Assembly (NCBI GenBank): GCA_018432765.1
Contig: JAHDSI010000062.1
Span: 1-34,897, forward strand
Reading direction: 5' to 3'
DNA length: 34,897 nucleotides
Source: Methanoregulaceae archaeon
Lineage (GTDB): Archaea; Halobacteriota; Methanomicrobia; Methanomicrobiales; Methanospirillaceae
The notes under the pieces are model-generated. The model was not told the DNA's origin. It was given only the letters and a program-made list of their open reading frames with translations, and ran no database searches. Below are positions 33,586 through 34,897 of this stretch, piece after piece. A program made the translations under genes and the position numbers. Each line of letters begins with the position of its first letter. The stretch's first letter is position 1.

Positions 33586-34897
33586 ATGCTTGGAGGACAA
33601 CCAATCATTATTCTTAAAGAAAATGTTGAGCGTAACAGGGGCCTTGAGGCCCAGCGCTCCAACATCGCCGCGGCGAAGGCCATTGCCAGTGCAGTACGGA
33701 CAACCCTCGGACCGCGTGGTATGGACAAGATGCTCGTGGGTGGCACGGGAGACGTGACGATCAGCAACGACGGCGCGACAATTCTTCACGAGATTGCAGT
33801 CCAGCACCCTGGTGCCAAGATGGTCATCGAGGTGGCCGAAGCCCAGGACGACGAGGTCGGAGACGGCACGACCACCGCAGTCATCCTTGTCGGTTCGCTC
33901 ATGGAGAAGGCAGAGGATATGATCGAGAAGAAGATCCACCCGACGATCATCGGCAAGGGATACCAGCTGGGCATGGAGAAGGCCCTCGAGATTCTGAACG
34001 AACTGGCGATTGATATCAAGCCCGATGACCGGGAGATGCTCATCCGGATCGCGGATACTGCAATGACGGGCAAGTCCATCGAGTCGGTGAAGGAGAAACT
34101 GAACGAGATCGTGGTCGATTCGGTGATGATAGTCGCCGAACGCGAGGGCAAAAAGGTGAGCATCGACCAGGACAACGTGATGATCAAGAAGCAGGCTGGC
34201 GATACCATGGACGACGCGGAGCTTGTCAGGGGTATTGTCATCGACAAGACACGACTCAGCGAAGATATGCCCCACAAGGTGAAGTCGGCGAAGATCGCAC
34301 TTGTCACAAGTCCCCTGGAGATCAAGAAGACCCAGACGAAGGCCAAGATCAGGATCAGCTCGAGCGACCAGGTGAATGCGTTCGGTGTCCAGGAACGCGA
34401 GGCACTGAAGAAATATGCCGATGCGGTTATCGCGAGCGGCGCAAACGTTCTCCTGTGCCAGAAGGGAATAGCCGAGGCGGTTGGGTTTTACCTGGCCAAG
34501 GGCGGCGTACTGGCCGTTGAAGATGTCCCCGAAAAGGATATGAAATTCGCGGCAAAGGCGCTCAATGCAGAGATGGTGAGCAAGCCTGATGAACTCACTC
34601 CAGAACTGCTCGGGACGGCAAAGTTAGTCGAGCAAGTAGAGGATGCAGAACTCATCAAGATCTCCGGGTGCGAGAACCCGAAGGCTGTCACTATCCTCCT
34701 TCGGGGTTCCACAAATTACCTCCTTGACGAGCTTGAGAGAGCGGTGGTCGACGGGACCCGGGTGGTCATGGACGTGATGGAGGACGGCAAGATGCTTGCA
34801 GGCGGCGGTTCGGTGGAGACCGAGCTCCTCCTGAGGATTCGCGATTATGCGTCAACCGTCGGCGGGCGTGCCCAGCTTGCAATCGAGAAGTATGCCG
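33586..34897 (+). CDS. thsA: Thermosome (group II chaperonin) subunit, 3' end outside the window
   Basis: About 437 residues of an expected 540-560 are present. This is the ATP-driven double-ring folding chaperone. The nucleotide site is intact: [11 protein letters not shown], the conserved Asp in [10 protein letters not shown], and [12 protein letters not shown]. The apical segment [15 protein letters not shown] and the helical-protrusion region [10 protein letters not shown] are typical. The last part visible, [20 protein letters not shown], is the return of the equatorial domain. The start ATG 33586 has an ideal SD eight bases upstream. Which paralogue this is cannot be decided, so the symbol is generic. 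Confidence 0.95.
   Translation, partial: MLGGQPIIILKENVERNRGLEAQRSNIAAAKAIASAVRTTLGPRGMDKMLVGGTGDVTISNDGATILHEIAVQHPGAKMVIEVAEAQDDEVGDGTTTAVILVGSLMEKAEDMIEKKIHPTIIGKGYQLGMEKALEILNELAIDIKPDDREMLIRIADTAMTGKSIESVKEKLNEIVVDSVMIVAEREGKKVSIDQDNVMIKKQAGDTMDDAELVRGIVIDKTRLSEDMPHKVKSAKIALVTSPLEIKKTQTKAKIRISSSDQVNAFGVQEREALKKYADAVIASGANVLLCQKGIAEAVGFYLAKGGVLAVEDVPEKDMKFAAKALNAEMVSKPDELTPELLGTAKLVEQVEDAELIKISGCENPKAVTILLRGSTNYLLDELERAVVDGTRVVMDVMEDGKMLAGGGSVETELLLRIRDYASTVGGRAQLAIEKYA

Noticed and set aside
1-34897. tRNA, rRNA, CRISPR array or insertion sequence
   Set aside because: Looked for clover-leaf arms, repeated spacer units and transposase motifs on both strands; none seen.

Overview
The window comes from a methanogen-type euryarchaeon, most likely in the Methanomicrobiales. 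It carries a complete A-type ATP synthase operon, a group II chaperonin (thermosome), membrane-bound LonB, archaeal Nob1, the HTH-phosphoribosyltransferase regulator GfcR, PAS/GAF histidine kinases of methanogen style, and TATA-type promoters with purine-rich Shine-Dalgarno (SD) sites. No methanogenesis gene lies inside the window, so the order is an inference from gene content. There are no tRNA, rRNA, CRISPR or insertion-sequence features that I can see.

Layout. 1-77: start of a gene leaving the window on the minus strand. 275-2078: a thiol/redox group made of a glutaredoxin-like protein, a ferredoxin:thioredoxin reductase fused to a rubredoxin-like domain, a Cys-rich thioredoxin-like protein and a convergent beta-carbonic anhydrase. 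2279-6321: a DUF1624-type membrane protein, then a minus-strand signalling pair (REC-PAS-TPR protein followed by a membrane PAS-GAF histidine kinase). 6322-6805 has no large gene but holds a strong promoter and a possible short RNA. 6806-9721: adenine deaminase, a possible 53-residue protein, a ribbon-helix-helix regulator and a divergent orphan membrane protein separated by palindromic sites.

9824-19319 is one long minus-strand operon, atpHIKECFABD followed 13 bases later by phosphoglycerate kinase (pgk). The pgk frame is broken by a single in-frame amber codon. 19519-25720 holds an unidentified protein, a type II secretion/archaellum-like F and E pair (E carries a 31-residue tandem duplication), and two divergent KaiC-like ATPases, the first with a degenerate active site. 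25717-30504: a BofA-like membrane protein, the PmbA/TldD metalloprotease pair and LonB. 30589-33499: a tight plus-strand set prs, rtcA, nob1, gfcR joining PRPP synthesis, RNA end processing and rRNA maturation. 33586-end: thermosome subunit, cut by the window edge.

The most notable observation is the TAG at codon 211 of pgk. At least five other genes here end in TAG, so amber is an ordinary stop in this genome. The break therefore means a nonsense mutation, a sequence error, or a recoded or split enzyme. The other leads are the active/degenerate KaiC pair beside a pilin-less secretion E/F pair, and a promoter-driven unit of about 135 bases at 6672-6807.
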